From Oscillospiraceae bacterium (lineage in GTDB: Bacteria; Bacillota; Clostridia; Oscillospirales; Ruminococcaceae): a stretch of 64,000 nucleotides of DNA. Of this stretch, positions 32,120-40,679 are shown in pieces. Location: positions 1 to 64,000 of the forward strand of contig JAFTYW010000024.1 of assembly GCA_017461245.1 (NCBI GenBank), given 5' to 3'. Position 1 is the first letter of the stretch. Every line of letters starts with the position of its first letter. The translations under genes and the position numbers were made by a program. Below the pieces are notes generated by a model. It had not been told where the DNA came from. It saw only the letters and a program-made list of their open reading frames with translations, and made no database searches.

Positions 32120-33016
32120 TTGAAGGACTTTTTAAAGGGTAAGATCTTTAAGGTTGTTGTCTGCGTTGTAGCTCTTTTGATTGGAATAATGATCTATCAG
32201 GCGGCGTCGGGCGGCTTTGCATCCTTTCCCGAGGCGGTCGTGGGAACATTCGTAACCCCGATAGTCAAGGCGTCAGCGTCTATTTCTGATAGCGTTGCGG
32301 GCTTTTTCAATTCGCTTGTTAACGCAAAGGATATAGAAAAGGAAAACAAAGAGCTTCGTTCTGAGCTTGCACAGGCTTATAAAAACTTAAGTGACTACGA
32401 AAAAGCAAAAAAAGAAAACGAGCAGCTTAAAAAGGTGCTTGGAATAAAGGAAAAAAATCCTGATTATGAAATGGAGGCCGCAACCGTTATCGGTAGAGAT
32501 AGTGCCTCGGCTTTCGGTAAATTTACTGTAAATAAGGGTAGCCTCAACAATATTAAGCTTAACAGTCCTGTTATAACTGAGGATGGACTTGTCGGCGTAA
32601 TAACCGAGGTTGGACCCACCTATAGCGTTGTAACCACCATTCTTGACCCCGAGATAAATGTCGGTATTTTCAACTCGAGAACGCAGGAAACGGGCGTTGT
32701 CGGCGGAAGTGCTGACCTTTATAATAAGGGTAGAACAAAGCTTAAAATGTTGCCGAGAGATACCGCTCTGCTTTCGGGCGATATAATCGAAACTTCGGGT
32801 ATCGGCGGGGTTTTCCCGTCGGGGATTTTGGTCGGAACAGTTAAATCTATGGGCGCAGAAAATTCGGGCGTTTCAATGTACGCTGAGATCGAGCCTATCG
32901 TTGATGTAACAAAGGTCTCAGATGTCGTTATTGTAACAGAGTTTTCTGAGTATCAGCCTCCCGAAACCGAGGAGTCTGAGAACACAAGCTCCGAGCAGAC
33001 TGAGGCTGAAGAATAG
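32120..33016 (+). CDS. mreC: Cell shape-determining protein MreC
   Basis: 298 residues: N-terminal membrane anchor (about 10-30, VVVCVVALLIGIMIYQAASGG), a coiled coil (about 70-110, KENKELRSELAQAYKNLSDY), then the double beta-barrel periplasmic-type domain with the conserved VIGRD, VNKGSLNNIK, GLVGVITEVG and GDIIETSGIGGVFPSGI blocks. It links MreB to PBP2 across the membrane. Two tandem TTG codons lie at the start; TTG 32120 is 7 bases after AAAGGAGG and is preferred to TTG 32117. The acidic Ser/Glu tail after 275 is low-complexity. Followed by mreD. Confidence 0.95.
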   Translation: MKDFLKGKIFKVVVCVVALLIGIMIYQAASGGFASFPEAVVGTFVTPIVKASASISDSVAGFFNSLVNAKDIEKENKELRSELAQAYKNLSDYEKAKKENEQLKKVLGIKEKNPDYEMEAATVIGRDSASAFGKFTVNKGSLNNIKLNSPVITEDGLVGVITEVGPTYSVVTTILDPEINVGIFNSRTQETGVVGGSADLYNKGRTKLKMLPRDTALLSGDIIETSGIGGVFPSGILVGTVKSMGAENSGVSMYAEIEPIVDVTKVSDVVIVTEFSEYQPPETEESENTSSEQTEAEE

Positions 33017-33040
33017 ACATAATAGAAGGGGGAGGGCAAA

Positions 33041-33568
33041 ATGAGAACAAAAAAGATGGCTAAATTTTTCAAATGGTCGCTTTACGTTCTTTTGGCTCTC
33101 GTCCTTTTTTGCTTTCAGAATGCTCCTGTCAGAATAGGGCTTTTTCAAAACGTTCTGTTTTTGCTACCATTTGCGGTGGCATTTTCCTGCTATGAGGGAA
33201 TAATTCCCTCGCTTGTTATGTCGGCAGTCTGCGGTCTGTTTTGGGATTACAGCGCCCAAAGAGAGTTTGGCTTCTGCGCTCTTATGCTCTGCATTATCTG
33301 CGTTTGTGTAAACCTTGTTATGAAGTATTTTGCCCGCCCCGTTTTCGTAAGCACATTTGCTTGCGCCTGCGCCGCGGCGCTTGTTTTTGTTGTGCTGGAC
33401 TTCTTTTTCTTCTTTGTCCTTAAGGGATACGAAAATGTCGGCGCACTGTTTGTGGAAAACTGCGTAGAGCGCTTTTTCAAAACCGCTGTTTTTTCGGCGG
33501 CTATGGTTTATGTTGTAAAGAAAATTTACGATCTGAGTCCTAATAGGGCTAAGTTTGATTTTGACTAG
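33041..33568 (+). CDS. mreD: Rod shape-determining protein MreD
   Basis: 175 residues, five to six hydrophobic helices with the family pattern (NAPVRIGLFQNVLFLLPF, MSAVCGLFWDYSAQREFGFCA). An integral membrane partner of MreC, placed right after it. Ribosome site GGGGGAGGGC precedes ATG 33041. Ends in a soluble charged tail (KKIYDLSPNRAKFDFD). Confidence 0.92.
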   Translation: MRTKKMAKFFKWSLYVLLALVLFCFQNAPVRIGLFQNVLFLLPFAVAFSCYEGIIPSLVMSAVCGLFWDYSAQREFGFCALMLCIICVCVNLVMKYFARPVFVSTFACACAAALVFVVLDFFFFFVLKGYENVGALFVENCVERFFKTAVFSAAMVYVVKKIYDLSPNRAKFDFD

Positions 33569-33569
33569 T

Positions 33570-33639
33570 TATAATGATTATCGGCTCTATGTTGCAAAAA
33601 ACGTTTTAGCTCGTTTTTTGCAACTTCGATATCATTATA
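33570..33639. repeat. 70-base nested palindrome between mreD and mrdA
   Basis: The outer stem TATAATGAT(T)ATCG pairs with CGATATCATTATA (33570-33583 with 33627-33639). The inner stem GTTGCAAAAAACG pairs with CGTTTTTTGCAAC (33591-33603 with 33612-33624) around an 8-base loop. It fills the whole gap between the two genes; it may act as a transcription terminator/attenuator or processing site. No second copy was noticed. Confidence 0.6.
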
Positions 33640-33655
33640 GAAAGAAGGGACGAGT

Positions 33656-35677
33656 ATGAGAGCAAAAAAGCAAACCGCTTCAAGAATTTTTGCCTTGGCA
33701 GGAATTCTTGCTGTTATTTTTGCTGTCTACGTAGTCCGTATTATGCAACTTCAGCTTGTTGACGGCGAGGAATATCGTGCGATGGGCGATGTCCGCTATA
33801 CAAGAGAGGTAACGGTAAAGGCCGCAAGGGGAGAGATAGTTGATAGAAACGGCATCCCCATTGCCGCCAATAGAACTGCTTATAACGTTGTTTTTGATAA
33901 AAGCTATGTAAAAATGGCTGAGGCAAACGAGATAATCCTTGTTGCCGCCGAGGTTGCAAATAAGCAGGGTGAAGAGATAAATCAGTCTATCCCCATAACC
34001 GATGAGGAGCCTTATGCCTTTAAGGACGGCTATGATTCCTCTGTCGCTTCACTCAAGGCGAGGATAGGTCTGCAGGATTATGCAACCTTTGAGAACGTGT
34101 GGGACGCGCTTTGCGAGAGATACGATGTTGAACCCTCGCTTTCAAAGGCACAAAAGAGGATTATTGTCGGCGTGCGATACGAAATGGAGGTAAAGGGCTT
34201 TACTGTAAGCGCGCCTTTTACCTTTGCCGAGGATGTCGGTATGTCGACCGTTTCTGAGATACTTGAAAAGAGCATAACCTACGCGGGAATTACAATTTCT
34301 GAGGAAAGTGTCCGCGAGTATGCTGACGGAACTATCGCCCCTCACGTAATAGGAACGATCGGCCCTATCTATGCCGAGGAGTATGCTGAGCTTAAAAATA
34401 AAGGCTATAAGCTTACCGATTATGTTGGAAAAAGCGGCATCGAAAAGGCCTATGAGAGCTATCTTAAGGGAACTGACGGAATAAAGGTTATAGAATTTGA
34501 CGTTGACGGTAACGTTATAAGCTCAAAAATGAAGGTTGAGCCTATCCCAGGTAATACAATTGTTTTGACCCTCGATTCTCAGCTTCAGAAAACCGCTCAA
34601 GTAACCCTTGAAAAAAGGGTTAAAGAAATTGCCGCAGTAAGCGCCGCAGGTAAGGGTGCTGAGGCAAATGCGGGCTGCGTCGTGGCATTAAACCCCAAAA
34701 CAGGTGAGATCCTCTGCGCCGCAAACTATCCGTCCTATGATATAACAGAATACTATACAAAATATAACGAGCTTATCAAGAATGAGCAAAACCCGCTCTT
34801 TAACAGATGCTTTAACGGCGCTTACGCCCCAGGCTCTACCTTTAAGCCGGCTATGGGCATCGCCGCAATGTGCAGTGGCACGGTAACAACGGGTTCCCCC
34901 GTCGGCTGTCACCATGTCTATGAGTATCTCGGTATGTCCTTTACCTGTATGGGCAACCACGGAAATATAAACCTTGCAAACGCTCTCAGGGTTTCCTGCA
35001 ACATCTATTTTTACGATGTCGGTAAAAGAATGGGTATTGACACCATAAATAAGTATGCCTCTGCGCTCGGTCTTGGAGAGCCGACGGGTCTTGAGCTTCC
35101 CGAAAATAAGGGCAGACTTGCAAGCCCCGAATATAGAAAATCGCAGGGCAGGGAATGGTATCCCGGTGACGTTTTGCAGGCATCTATCGGCCAGTCCGAC
35201 AGTATGTTCTCGCCGCTTCAGATAGCGGTTTATACAGGTACTATCGGTAACGACGGCGTTCGTATGCAGTCGCATATAGTCAAGAAGATAGTAAGCTACG
35301 ATTATAAAACTGTTGTCTATGAGCACACCCCAACCGTGCTTGCAACCATAGAAAATGTAAACGGCGCCTTTGAGGCGGTAAAAGAGGGAATGTACTTGGT
35401 TTCTACTAAGGGTACAGGCCGCTCGGCTTTCGGCAGCTATCCCTTTAAGGTAGGCAGTAAAACAGGCTCGCCCGAAAACTACGGCAATAAGGCGGCAAAC
35501 GCCGTCTTTACCGCAATAGGCCCCCTTGACGATTGCGAGCTTTCGGTAGCCGCAGTTGTTGAGTACGGCTTTAACGGAAACAAGGCCGCCTCAATAGTTA
35601 AGTCGATTTTTGACACCCACTTCTTTGAAAGTGACGAAACAAATTCTCCCTCGACCGAAAATCAGCTTTTGTCTTAA
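33656..35677 (+). CDS. mrdA: Penicillin-binding protein 2 (elongasome transpeptidase)
   Basis: 673 residues, class B PBP: one membrane helix (about 9-27), the pedestal domain (about 50-300), and the transpeptidase domain. Active-site Ser394 is in APGSTFKP (SxxK), the SxN motif is in VSCNIYFYDVG near 445, and KTG is in VGSKTGSPEN near 603. It crosslinks new peptidoglycan in the side wall and requires RodA, which is not in this window. It is downstream of mreBCD but separated by a palindrome that may modulate expression. The start is ATG 33656, with AGAAGGGA ahead. Confidence 0.94.
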   Translation: MRAKKQTASRIFALAGILAVIFAVYVVRIMQLQLVDGEEYRAMGDVRYTREVTVKAARGEIVDRNGIPIAANRTAYNVVFDKSYVKMAEANEIILVAAEVANKQGEEINQSIPITDEEPYAFKDGYDSSVASLKARIGLQDYATFENVWDALCERYDVEPSLSKAQKRIIVGVRYEMEVKGFTVSAPFTFAEDVGMSTVSEILEKSITYAGITISEESVREYADGTIAPHVIGTIGPIYAEEYAELKNKGYKLTDYVGKSGIEKAYESYLKGTDGIKVIEFDVDGNVISSKMKVEPIPGNTIVLTLDSQLQKTAQVTLEKRVKEIAAVSAAGKGAEANAGCVVALNPKTGEILCAANYPSYDITEYYTKYNELIKNEQNPLFNRCFNGAYAPGSTFKPAMGIAAMCSGTVTTGSPVGCHHVYEYLGMSFTCMGNHGNINLANALRVSCNIYFYDVGKRMGIDTINKYASALGLGEPTGLELPENKGRLASPEYRKSQGREWYPGDVLQASIGQSDSMFSPLQIAVYTGTIGNDGVRMQSHIVKKIVSYDYKTVVYEHTPTVLATIENVNGAFEAVKEGMYLVSTKGTGRSAFGSYPFKVGSKTGSPENYGNKAANAVFTAIGPLDDCELSVAAVVEYGFNGNKAASIVKSIFDTHFFESDETNSPSTENQLLS

Positions 35678-35685
35678 AAAATCTA

Positions 35686-35714
35686 TTTACAAAATGCAAA
35701 AAATTTGATATTAT
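35686..35714 (+). promoter_or_regulatory. Promoter of the MinD-like gene
   Basis: TTTACA at 35686-35691 and TATTAT at 35709-35714 with a 17-base spacer, 54 bases before ATG 35768. Confidence 0.55.
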
Positions 35715-35767
35715 ATTCTATATTGGTGTTTTAACATCATTTTAACAAAATTCGGGAGTAAAAGAGC

Positions 35768-36502
35768 ATGGGAAAGATAATGCTTGTAACCTCTGGCAAG
35801 GGCGGAACGGGTAAATCAACCGTCGCCTTAAACCTTGGCATTTCGCTTTCTAAAGAGGGAAAAAAGGCAATAGTTATCGAGCTTGACAGCGGTATGCGCT
35901 GCATTGATCTTATGCTCGGTATTGATAGCATTGTTTATGACCTTGGTGATATTTTAAGCGGCAACTGTACGCTTGACGAGGCTATTTATGAAACTGAGTA
36001 TGTAGAAAACCTAAGCATTATAGCTGCTCCCGTCAAGAGTAATTACATTATTTCTGCCGCCCGCTTTGTTGCTCTTTGTAGGCAGCTCAGCACTGTTTAT
36101 GACTTTGTTATTTTAGATACTCCTGCAGGAATAGGCTCAGAGCTTTCTGCCGCCGCGCAGGCCGCAAGTCACGCGCTTGTGGTAACAAACCTTTCGCCCG
36201 TGAGCGTCAGAGATGCCGAAAAGGCAACCGATTTTTTAAGAAAAGCGGGCCACAAGAGAATTCGACTTGTTGTTAACTTCGTTCCTCTCGAGTTTGAGAG
36301 TAAGGAAGAGATTGCCGATATTGACGATATTATTGATGAGGTCGGCGCTCAGCTTATCGCAATAATTCCAGAGGACAAGCTGCTAAAAAAATGTGTGCTA
36401 AACAGAACTAAGAAAGAAATTAAAAAGAGCGTTGGAATCATCTCATTTGAAAACCTTGCCGCAAGAGTTATCGGCAGGGAGGTTCCATTGCTTTTTAAAT
36501 AA
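35768..36502 (+). CDS. MinD/ParA-superfamily ATPase, no MinC or MinE neighbour
   Basis: 244 residues. Deviant Walker A SGKGGTGKSTVALNLG (about 9-24) and DTPAGIGS (Walker B region near 118) define the MinD branch; VVTNLSPVSVRDAEK near 140 is also MinD-like. The residue normally giving the second switch DxDxGxRNLD is changed to LDSGMRCID. The usual C-terminal membrane-targeting helix is very short (VIGREVPLLFK). It may place the division site or another polar structure through an unknown partner; minC and minE are not in this window. GGGAG lies ahead of the ATG; it shares a unit with mgsA (20-base gap). Confidence 0.82.
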   Translation: MGKIMLVTSGKGGTGKSTVALNLGISLSKEGKKAIVIELDSGMRCIDLMLGIDSIVYDLGDILSGNCTLDEAIYETEYVENLSIIAAPVKSNYIISAARFVALCRQLSTVYDFVILDTPAGIGSELSAAAQAASHALVVTNLSPVSVRDAEKATDFLRKAGHKRIRLVVNFVPLEFESKEEIADIDDIIDEVGAQLIAIIPEDKLLKKCVLNRTKKEIKKSVGIISFENLAARVIGREVPLLFK

Positions 36503-36522
36503 ATGAGAGAGGGGAAAAACTT

Positions 36523-36927
36523 ATGAACATTGCCTTGATGGCACATGACACCAAAAAAGAGATGATGATCCAGCTTTGTATTGCTTATAAGAAGATCCTC
36601 GGAAATCATCAGCTTTATGCAACCGCTAAAACAGGTAAGCTCGTTGCCGATGCAACTGGGCTTGAAATAGTAAAATTCCTTTCGGGAGACCAGGGCGGTG
36701 ACCAGCAGATCGCGGCTAAGATATCCTGGAATGAGATAGATATGGTCCTCTATTTCAGAGACCCTAAGGCACAGGGCAGAAGTGAAAATGACCCTACCGA
36801 TAATATAATCCGCCTTTGCGATGTTAATAATATCGCTATCGCAACCAATATCGCAACTGCTGAGGTCCTAATTCACGGCCTTGAGCGTGGTGACCTTGAT
36901 TGGAGAGAAATTGTAAAGAATAGCTAA
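36523..36927 (+). CDS. mgsA: Methylglyoxal synthase
   Basis: 134 residues, the standard family length. Converts dihydroxyacetone phosphate to methylglyoxal and phosphate, a bypass that relieves phosphorylated-sugar stress. N-terminal MNIALMAHDTKKEMMIQ, the phosphate loop YATAKTGKL, catalytic Asp in SGDQGGDQQIAAKI and VLYFRDP, and IATNIATAEVL, all in the usual places. GAGAGGGG precedes the start. Co-transcription with the MinD-like gene is typical neither of Bacillus nor E. coli and may be chance. Confidence 0.95.
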   Translation: MNIALMAHDTKKEMMIQLCIAYKKILGNHQLYATAKTGKLVADATGLEIVKFLSGDQGGDQQIAAKISWNEIDMVLYFRDPKAQGRSENDPTDNIIRLCDVNNIAIATNIATAEVLIHGLERGDLDWREIVKNS

Positions 36928-36938
36928 ATAGCTAAAAT
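36911..36938 (+). promoter_or_regulatory. Possible promoter of the T-box-hisS-aspS unit
   Basis: TTGTAA at 36911-36916 and TAAAAT at 36933-36938, 16-base spacer, overlapping the end of mgsA and ending just before the leader. Confidence 0.4.
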
Positions 36939-37182
36939 CGGCTGTGATCGGAAGAGAAAAAGGATTTACGGCGTACAGAGATGATGCCAAAGCTGAGAGG
37001 CATCTCGCACGAAACCTTTAAAGACATCCGTGAGCCGGATTTGTGTGTCAAATCCCGTTAGGCGCGGTTATCTGCCTTTTAAGTGGGGCGCTTTGCGCTC
37101 AATCGGGGTGGCACCGCGGGAATTAAAAACTCGTCCCCTTGCAAAAGTGGTTTTACTTTTTGCAAGGGGAATTTATTTTTTT
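36938..37182 (+). ncRNA. T-box leader, histidine-specific, controlling hisS-aspS
   Basis: Stem I is built by GGCT/AGCC at its base, CGGA/TCCG, AAAGG (36959-36963) with CCTTT (37015-37019) and GAGATG (36978-36983) with CATCTC (37001-37006). The internal specifier loop between the last two helices has 3' strand GCACGAAA, placing specifier CAC (His) at 37008-37010 followed by a purine. The T-box proper, GGGGTGGCACCGCGGG, is at 37105-37120. The terminator CCCCTTGCAAAAGT/ACTTTTTGCAAGGGG (37135-37169) with its T tract follows. Uncharged tRNA-His would stabilise the antiterminator and turn the operon on. The downstream gene is hisS, in agreement. Confidence 0.92.
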
Positions 37183-37200
37183 AAAAGTGAGGAAGAAAAA

Positions 37201-38520
37201 ATGTCAGTTATGTTAAGCGCGCCGAGAGGAACGCAGGATGTCCTGCCCTCCCAGAGCGAAAAATGGCAGTTTGTTGAGGAAACTGCAAGAAAAACAGCGG
37301 CTCTGTTTGGATTTAAGGAGATAAGATTTCCAACCTTTGAGCATACCGAGCTTTTCTGCCGCGGTGTCGGTGATACAACCGACGTTGTCCAAAAGGAAAT
37401 GTATACCTTCGAGGATAAGGGTAACAGATCAATAACCCTTCGTCCAGAGGGAACGGCCTCTGTTGTGCGAGTCGCGCTTTCGAACGGACTTCTTAACGAT
37501 TCGCTTCCCTTAAAGGTTTATTACTTGACCTCATGCTTCCGCTACGAAAAGCCGCAGGCGGGAAGACTTAGGGAATTTCATCAGTACGGCGTTGAGTGCT
37601 TCGGCTCCAAAGAGCCAATTGCAGACGCTCAGCTTATCGCCTCGGCAGACGCATTCTTTAAGGCTCTCGGGATAAAAAATCTGCACCTTGAGATAAACTC
37701 TATAGGTTGTCCCGAATGCCGCAAGAATTATCATAACGCGCTTAAGGAATATTTCGAGGCTCAAAAGGATGCTCTCTGTGAAACCTGCAAGGGCAGACTT
37801 GAAAAGAATCCTATGCGAATTCTGGACTGCAAGAGTCCCGTCTGCTCCGAGATTGCAAAGGGCGCTCCTAAGGTTACTGACTATCTTTGCGACGAGTGCG
37901 ACGAGCACTTTAAGGGAGTTCAAGGATACCTTGAGGCAATGAATATTAAGTTTAAGGTCAATCCCACGATCGTCCGCGGCCTTGATTATTACACAAAAAC
38001 TGTTTTTGAGTTTGTTTCTGATGAGATCGGCGCGCAGGGAACTGTTTGCGGCGGCGGTAGGTATGACGGACTGGTTGAGACCCTCGGCGGACCCAAGACC
38101 TGCGCCCTCGGTTACGCTATGGGAATTGAAAGATTGCTCCTTCTTTTAGAGGCTCAAGGAGTGGCTTTCCCCGAAAGCGACAAGTGCGAAATGTATATTG
38201 CGCCTATGGGTGATAAAGCTAAGTGTAAAGCAGTTGAGCTTGTCAGCCTGCTTCGCGATGAAGGCTTCCGCGCTGATTGCGATATAATGGGCAGGGGAGT
38301 CAAGGCTCAGATGAAATACGCCAATAAGATCGGCGCCCAGTACGTAATCGTTATCGGAGATAATGAAATTGAAACTGGCTTTGCAAACCTTAAGGATATG
38401 CAAAGCGGTGAGGAAACAAAGATCTCCCTTGGTGATAGCTTTATAAAGGAATTTTACGATAAAAAGCTTTCTGCGGCTTGCGGCGATGTGCTCGCTAGCT
38501 TTGAAAACTTAACAAAGTAA
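37201..38520 (+). CDS. hisS: Histidine--tRNA ligase
   Basis: 439 residues, class II aminoacyl-tRNA synthetase. It opens SAPRGTQDVLPSQSEKW. Motif 2 is CFRYEKPQAGRLREFHQYG near residues 110-128, the His-specific block is IVRGLDYYTKTVFEF, GGGRYDGLVE follows, and motif 3 is LGYAMGIERLLLL near 310. The anticodon-binding domain occupies the C-terminal 90 residues. The ATG at 37201 has GTGAGGAAG 6 bases ahead and lies beyond the T-box terminator; the longer in-frame reading from 37030 runs through the leader and is not real. First gene of hisS-aspS, a common clostridial pair. Confidence 0.97.
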   Translation: MSVMLSAPRGTQDVLPSQSEKWQFVEETARKTAALFGFKEIRFPTFEHTELFCRGVGDTTDVVQKEMYTFEDKGNRSITLRPEGTASVVRVALSNGLLNDSLPLKVYYLTSCFRYEKPQAGRLREFHQYGVECFGSKEPIADAQLIASADAFFKALGIKNLHLEINSIGCPECRKNYHNALKEYFEAQKDALCETCKGRLEKNPMRILDCKSPVCSEIAKGAPKVTDYLCDECDEHFKGVQGYLEAMNIKFKVNPTIVRGLDYYTKTVFEFVSDEIGAQGTVCGGGRYDGLVETLGGPKTCALGYAMGIERLLLLLEAQGVAFPESDKCEMYIAPMGDKAKCKAVELVSLLRDEGFRADCDIMGRGVKAQMKYANKIGAQYVIVIGDNEIETGFANLKDMQSGEETKISLGDSFIKEFYDKKLSAACGDVLASFENLTK

Positions 38521-38537
38521 TTTTGGAGGAAGAGAAG

Positions 38538-40328
38538 ATGGAACACAACACAATGAAAGGCTTAAAGCGTACAAATTACTGCGGCGAGCTTAATATGAAA
38601 AATGTAGGAGAAAAGGTTGTTGTCTGCGGCTTTACCCAGAGAGCCAGAAACCTTGGAACTCTCCAGTTTATCGACCTTCGTGACCGTACAGGTATCCTTC
38701 AGCTTGCATTTGACGACGGCAGTGATAGAGAGCTATTTGATCTTGCAAAAACTGTTCGTAGCGAGTTTGTCATTATGGCGGCAGGCGAGGTAAGAGAAAG
38801 AGAGTCTAAAAATCTTGAGATCCCTACAGGCGAGATCGAGGTTTATGTAACCGATTTGAGAATACTCTCAAAGGCTCAGACACCGCCGTTTGAGATAGTT
38901 GAAAACTCAACTGTTAAGGACGAACTTAGGCTTAAGTATCGCTATCTTGACCTTCGCCGCGCTGATCTCCAGCAGAATATCATAAAGCGCCATAAGATTG
39001 TCAAGGCGGCAAGAGATTACTTTGATAAAAACGGCTTTATCGAGATCGAAACTCCTATTCTTATCAAATCAACCCCCGAGGGCGCGCGAGATTTCCTCGT
39101 TCCTTCGAGAATACACGACGGCAAGTTCTATGCGCTTCCTCAGTCGCCCCAGCTTTATAAGCAGCTTCTTATGGTCTCGGGCTTTGATAGATATGTTCAG
39201 TTTGCCCGCTGCTTCAGAGATGAGGACCTGCGAGCTGACAGACAGCCTGAGTTTACCCAGATAGACTTAGAGATGTCCTATGTAGACGTTGAGGACGTTA
39301 TGAAGATAGGTGAGGGCTTTGTTGAACATATCTTCAGAGAATGTATGGATATAGAGCTTTCTCTCCCTATTCGCAGAATGACTTATAAGGACGCAATGGA
39401 GAAATACGGTTCAGATAAGCCCGACGTCCGCTTTGGCTATGAGATTGAAGACTTAACTGATATTGTAAAGGATTGTGACTTTACAGTGTTTAGTTCAGCT
39501 GCAGAGACCGGAAGCGTTAGAGCAATCTGCGTAGAGGGCGGAGCAGCGGCTTATTCCAGAAAAGAACTGGATAAATTGACCGAGCAGGTTCGCGGAATCG
39601 GCGGCAGGGGCCTTGCTTGGATAAAGATTACTGATGACGGTGTGCAGAGCACCTTCTCTAAGTTTATGAAGGAAGAGGAAATGCAGGCAATCGTCAGCCG
39701 TATGAACGCTAAAAACGGTGACATTATCTTTGTTGTTGCTGACGGCAAGAATAAGATAGTTCTTTCTGTTCTCGGTATGCTTCGCCTTGAGGCTGCCAAG
39801 AAGATGAATGTTATTGATCCTAACAAGTGGTGCTTCCTCTGGATCACCGAGTTCCCCTTCTTTGAGTGGGATGAGGACAGCCAGACCTATGTTGCAATGC
39901 ACCACCCCTTTACATCTCCTATGGAAGAGGATATCGCAAAGCTTGATACAGATAAGGGCAGCGTAAGAGCCAAGGCTTATGACCTTGTTTTAAACGGCAT
40001 TGAGCTTTCCAGCGGCTCTATCAGAATAACCGACCCCGTGCTTCAAAAGAAGATGTTCTCGGCTCTCGGCCTTTCTGATGAGGAATCATATCAGAAATTC
40101 GGCTTCCTGACCGATGCATTTACCTATGGCGCACCTCCTCACGGCGGAATGGGCCTCGGTCTTGATAGAATCATTATGCTTATGCTCGGTGCAGAAAGCC
40201 TTAGAGATGTTATTGCATTCCCCAAGGTTCAGAATATGATGGAGCTTATGACAGAGTGTCCCTCAGAAGCCTCCTTAGATCAGCTTGCCGAGCTTCATAT
40301 TGCGCCTATCGCAAAAGAAAATAAGTAA
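38538..40328 (+). CDS. aspS: Aspartate--tRNA ligase
   Basis: 596 residues, class IIb synthetase of bacterial type: N-terminal OB-fold anticodon domain (about 10-110), catalytic core with motif 2 FARCFRDEDLRADRQPEFTQID, the bacterial GAD insertion domain (about 290-420), and motif 3 GGMGLGLDRIIMLMLG. The sequence FTQIDLEMS is conserved. The ATG at 38538 has GGAGGAAG 7 bases ahead. It begins 17 bases after hisS and must be read from the same His-controlled leader. Whether the enzyme also makes Asp-tRNA-Asn depends on gatCAB elsewhere. Confidence 0.97.
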   Translation: MEHNTMKGLKRTNYCGELNMKNVGEKVVVCGFTQRARNLGTLQFIDLRDRTGILQLAFDDGSDRELFDLAKTVRSEFVIMAAGEVRERESKNLEIPTGEIEVYVTDLRILSKAQTPPFEIVENSTVKDELRLKYRYLDLRRADLQQNIIKRHKIVKAARDYFDKNGFIEIETPILIKSTPEGARDFLVPSRIHDGKFYALPQSPQLYKQLLMVSGFDRYVQFARCFRDEDLRADRQPEFTQIDLEMSYVDVEDVMKIGEGFVEHIFRECMDIELSLPIRRMTYKDAMEKYGSDKPDVRFGYEIEDLTDIVKDCDFTVFSSAAETGSVRAICVEGGAAAYSRKELDKLTEQVRGIGGRGLAWIKITDDGVQSTFSKFMKEEEMQAIVSRMNAKNGDIIFVVADGKNKIVLSVLGMLRLEAAKKMNVIDPNKWCFLWITEFPFFEWDEDSQTYVAMHHPFTSPMEEDIAKLDTDKGSVRAKAYDLVLNGIELSSGSIRITDPVLQKKMFSALGLSDEESYQKFGFLTDAFTYGAPPHGGMGLGLDRIIMLMLGAESLRDVIAFPKVQNMMELMTECPSEASLDQLAELHIAPIAKENK

Positions 40329-40336
40329 AAAAGGGC

Positions 40337-40371
40337 GAAATCGGATACCGTTTTGGTATCCGATTTCATAA
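40337..40371. terminator. Bidirectional terminator after aspS
   Basis: GAAATCGGATACC/GGTATCCGATTTC with a 5-base loop, between convergent aspS and the DUF378 gene. Confidence 0.75.
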
Positions 40372-40372
40372 A

Positions 40373-40576
40373 TTAGTTGTTTTCTCTGCTTCTGAAAAGT
40401 AGGGTAATGCACCAGAGTCCCGCAAGACCTACAACGGTGAAGATGATCCTGCTGAGCATAGCGTCGGTGCCGCCGAAAAGCCAGGCAACGATATCAAACT
40501 TGAAAAGCCCGATGCTGCCCCAGTTGAGAGCACCGATAATTGTAAGGAGCAGAGCTATTCTATCAACAATTTTCAT
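40373..40576 (-). CDS. DUF378 small membrane protein
   Basis: 67 residues with two hydrophobic helices (IALLLTIIGALNWGSIGLF and IIFTVVGLAGLWCITLLF), the pattern of DUF378 proteins, with the conserved NWG. The ATG at 40576 is preceded by AGGAGGG on the minus strand; a much longer in-frame extension upstream has no ribosome site and overlaps the next gene. Function unknown. Confidence 0.85.
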   Translation of the reverse strand: MKIVDRIALLLTIIGALNWGSIGLFKFDIVAWLFGGTDAMLSRIIFTVVGLAGLWCITLLFRSRENN

Positions 40577-40679
40577 TATTTCGCCCTCCTTTATTGAATA
40601 ATTTTTTTGTCCAAGGTTAGTTTTTGAAGAATAGGGCAAATTATTCATAACACAAAAATTTTTAAAAACGGAGAACAAA

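Noticed and set aside
37030..37200. 57-codon upstream extension of hisS
   Set aside because: It runs through the T-box and terminator; ATG 37201 has the ribosome site.
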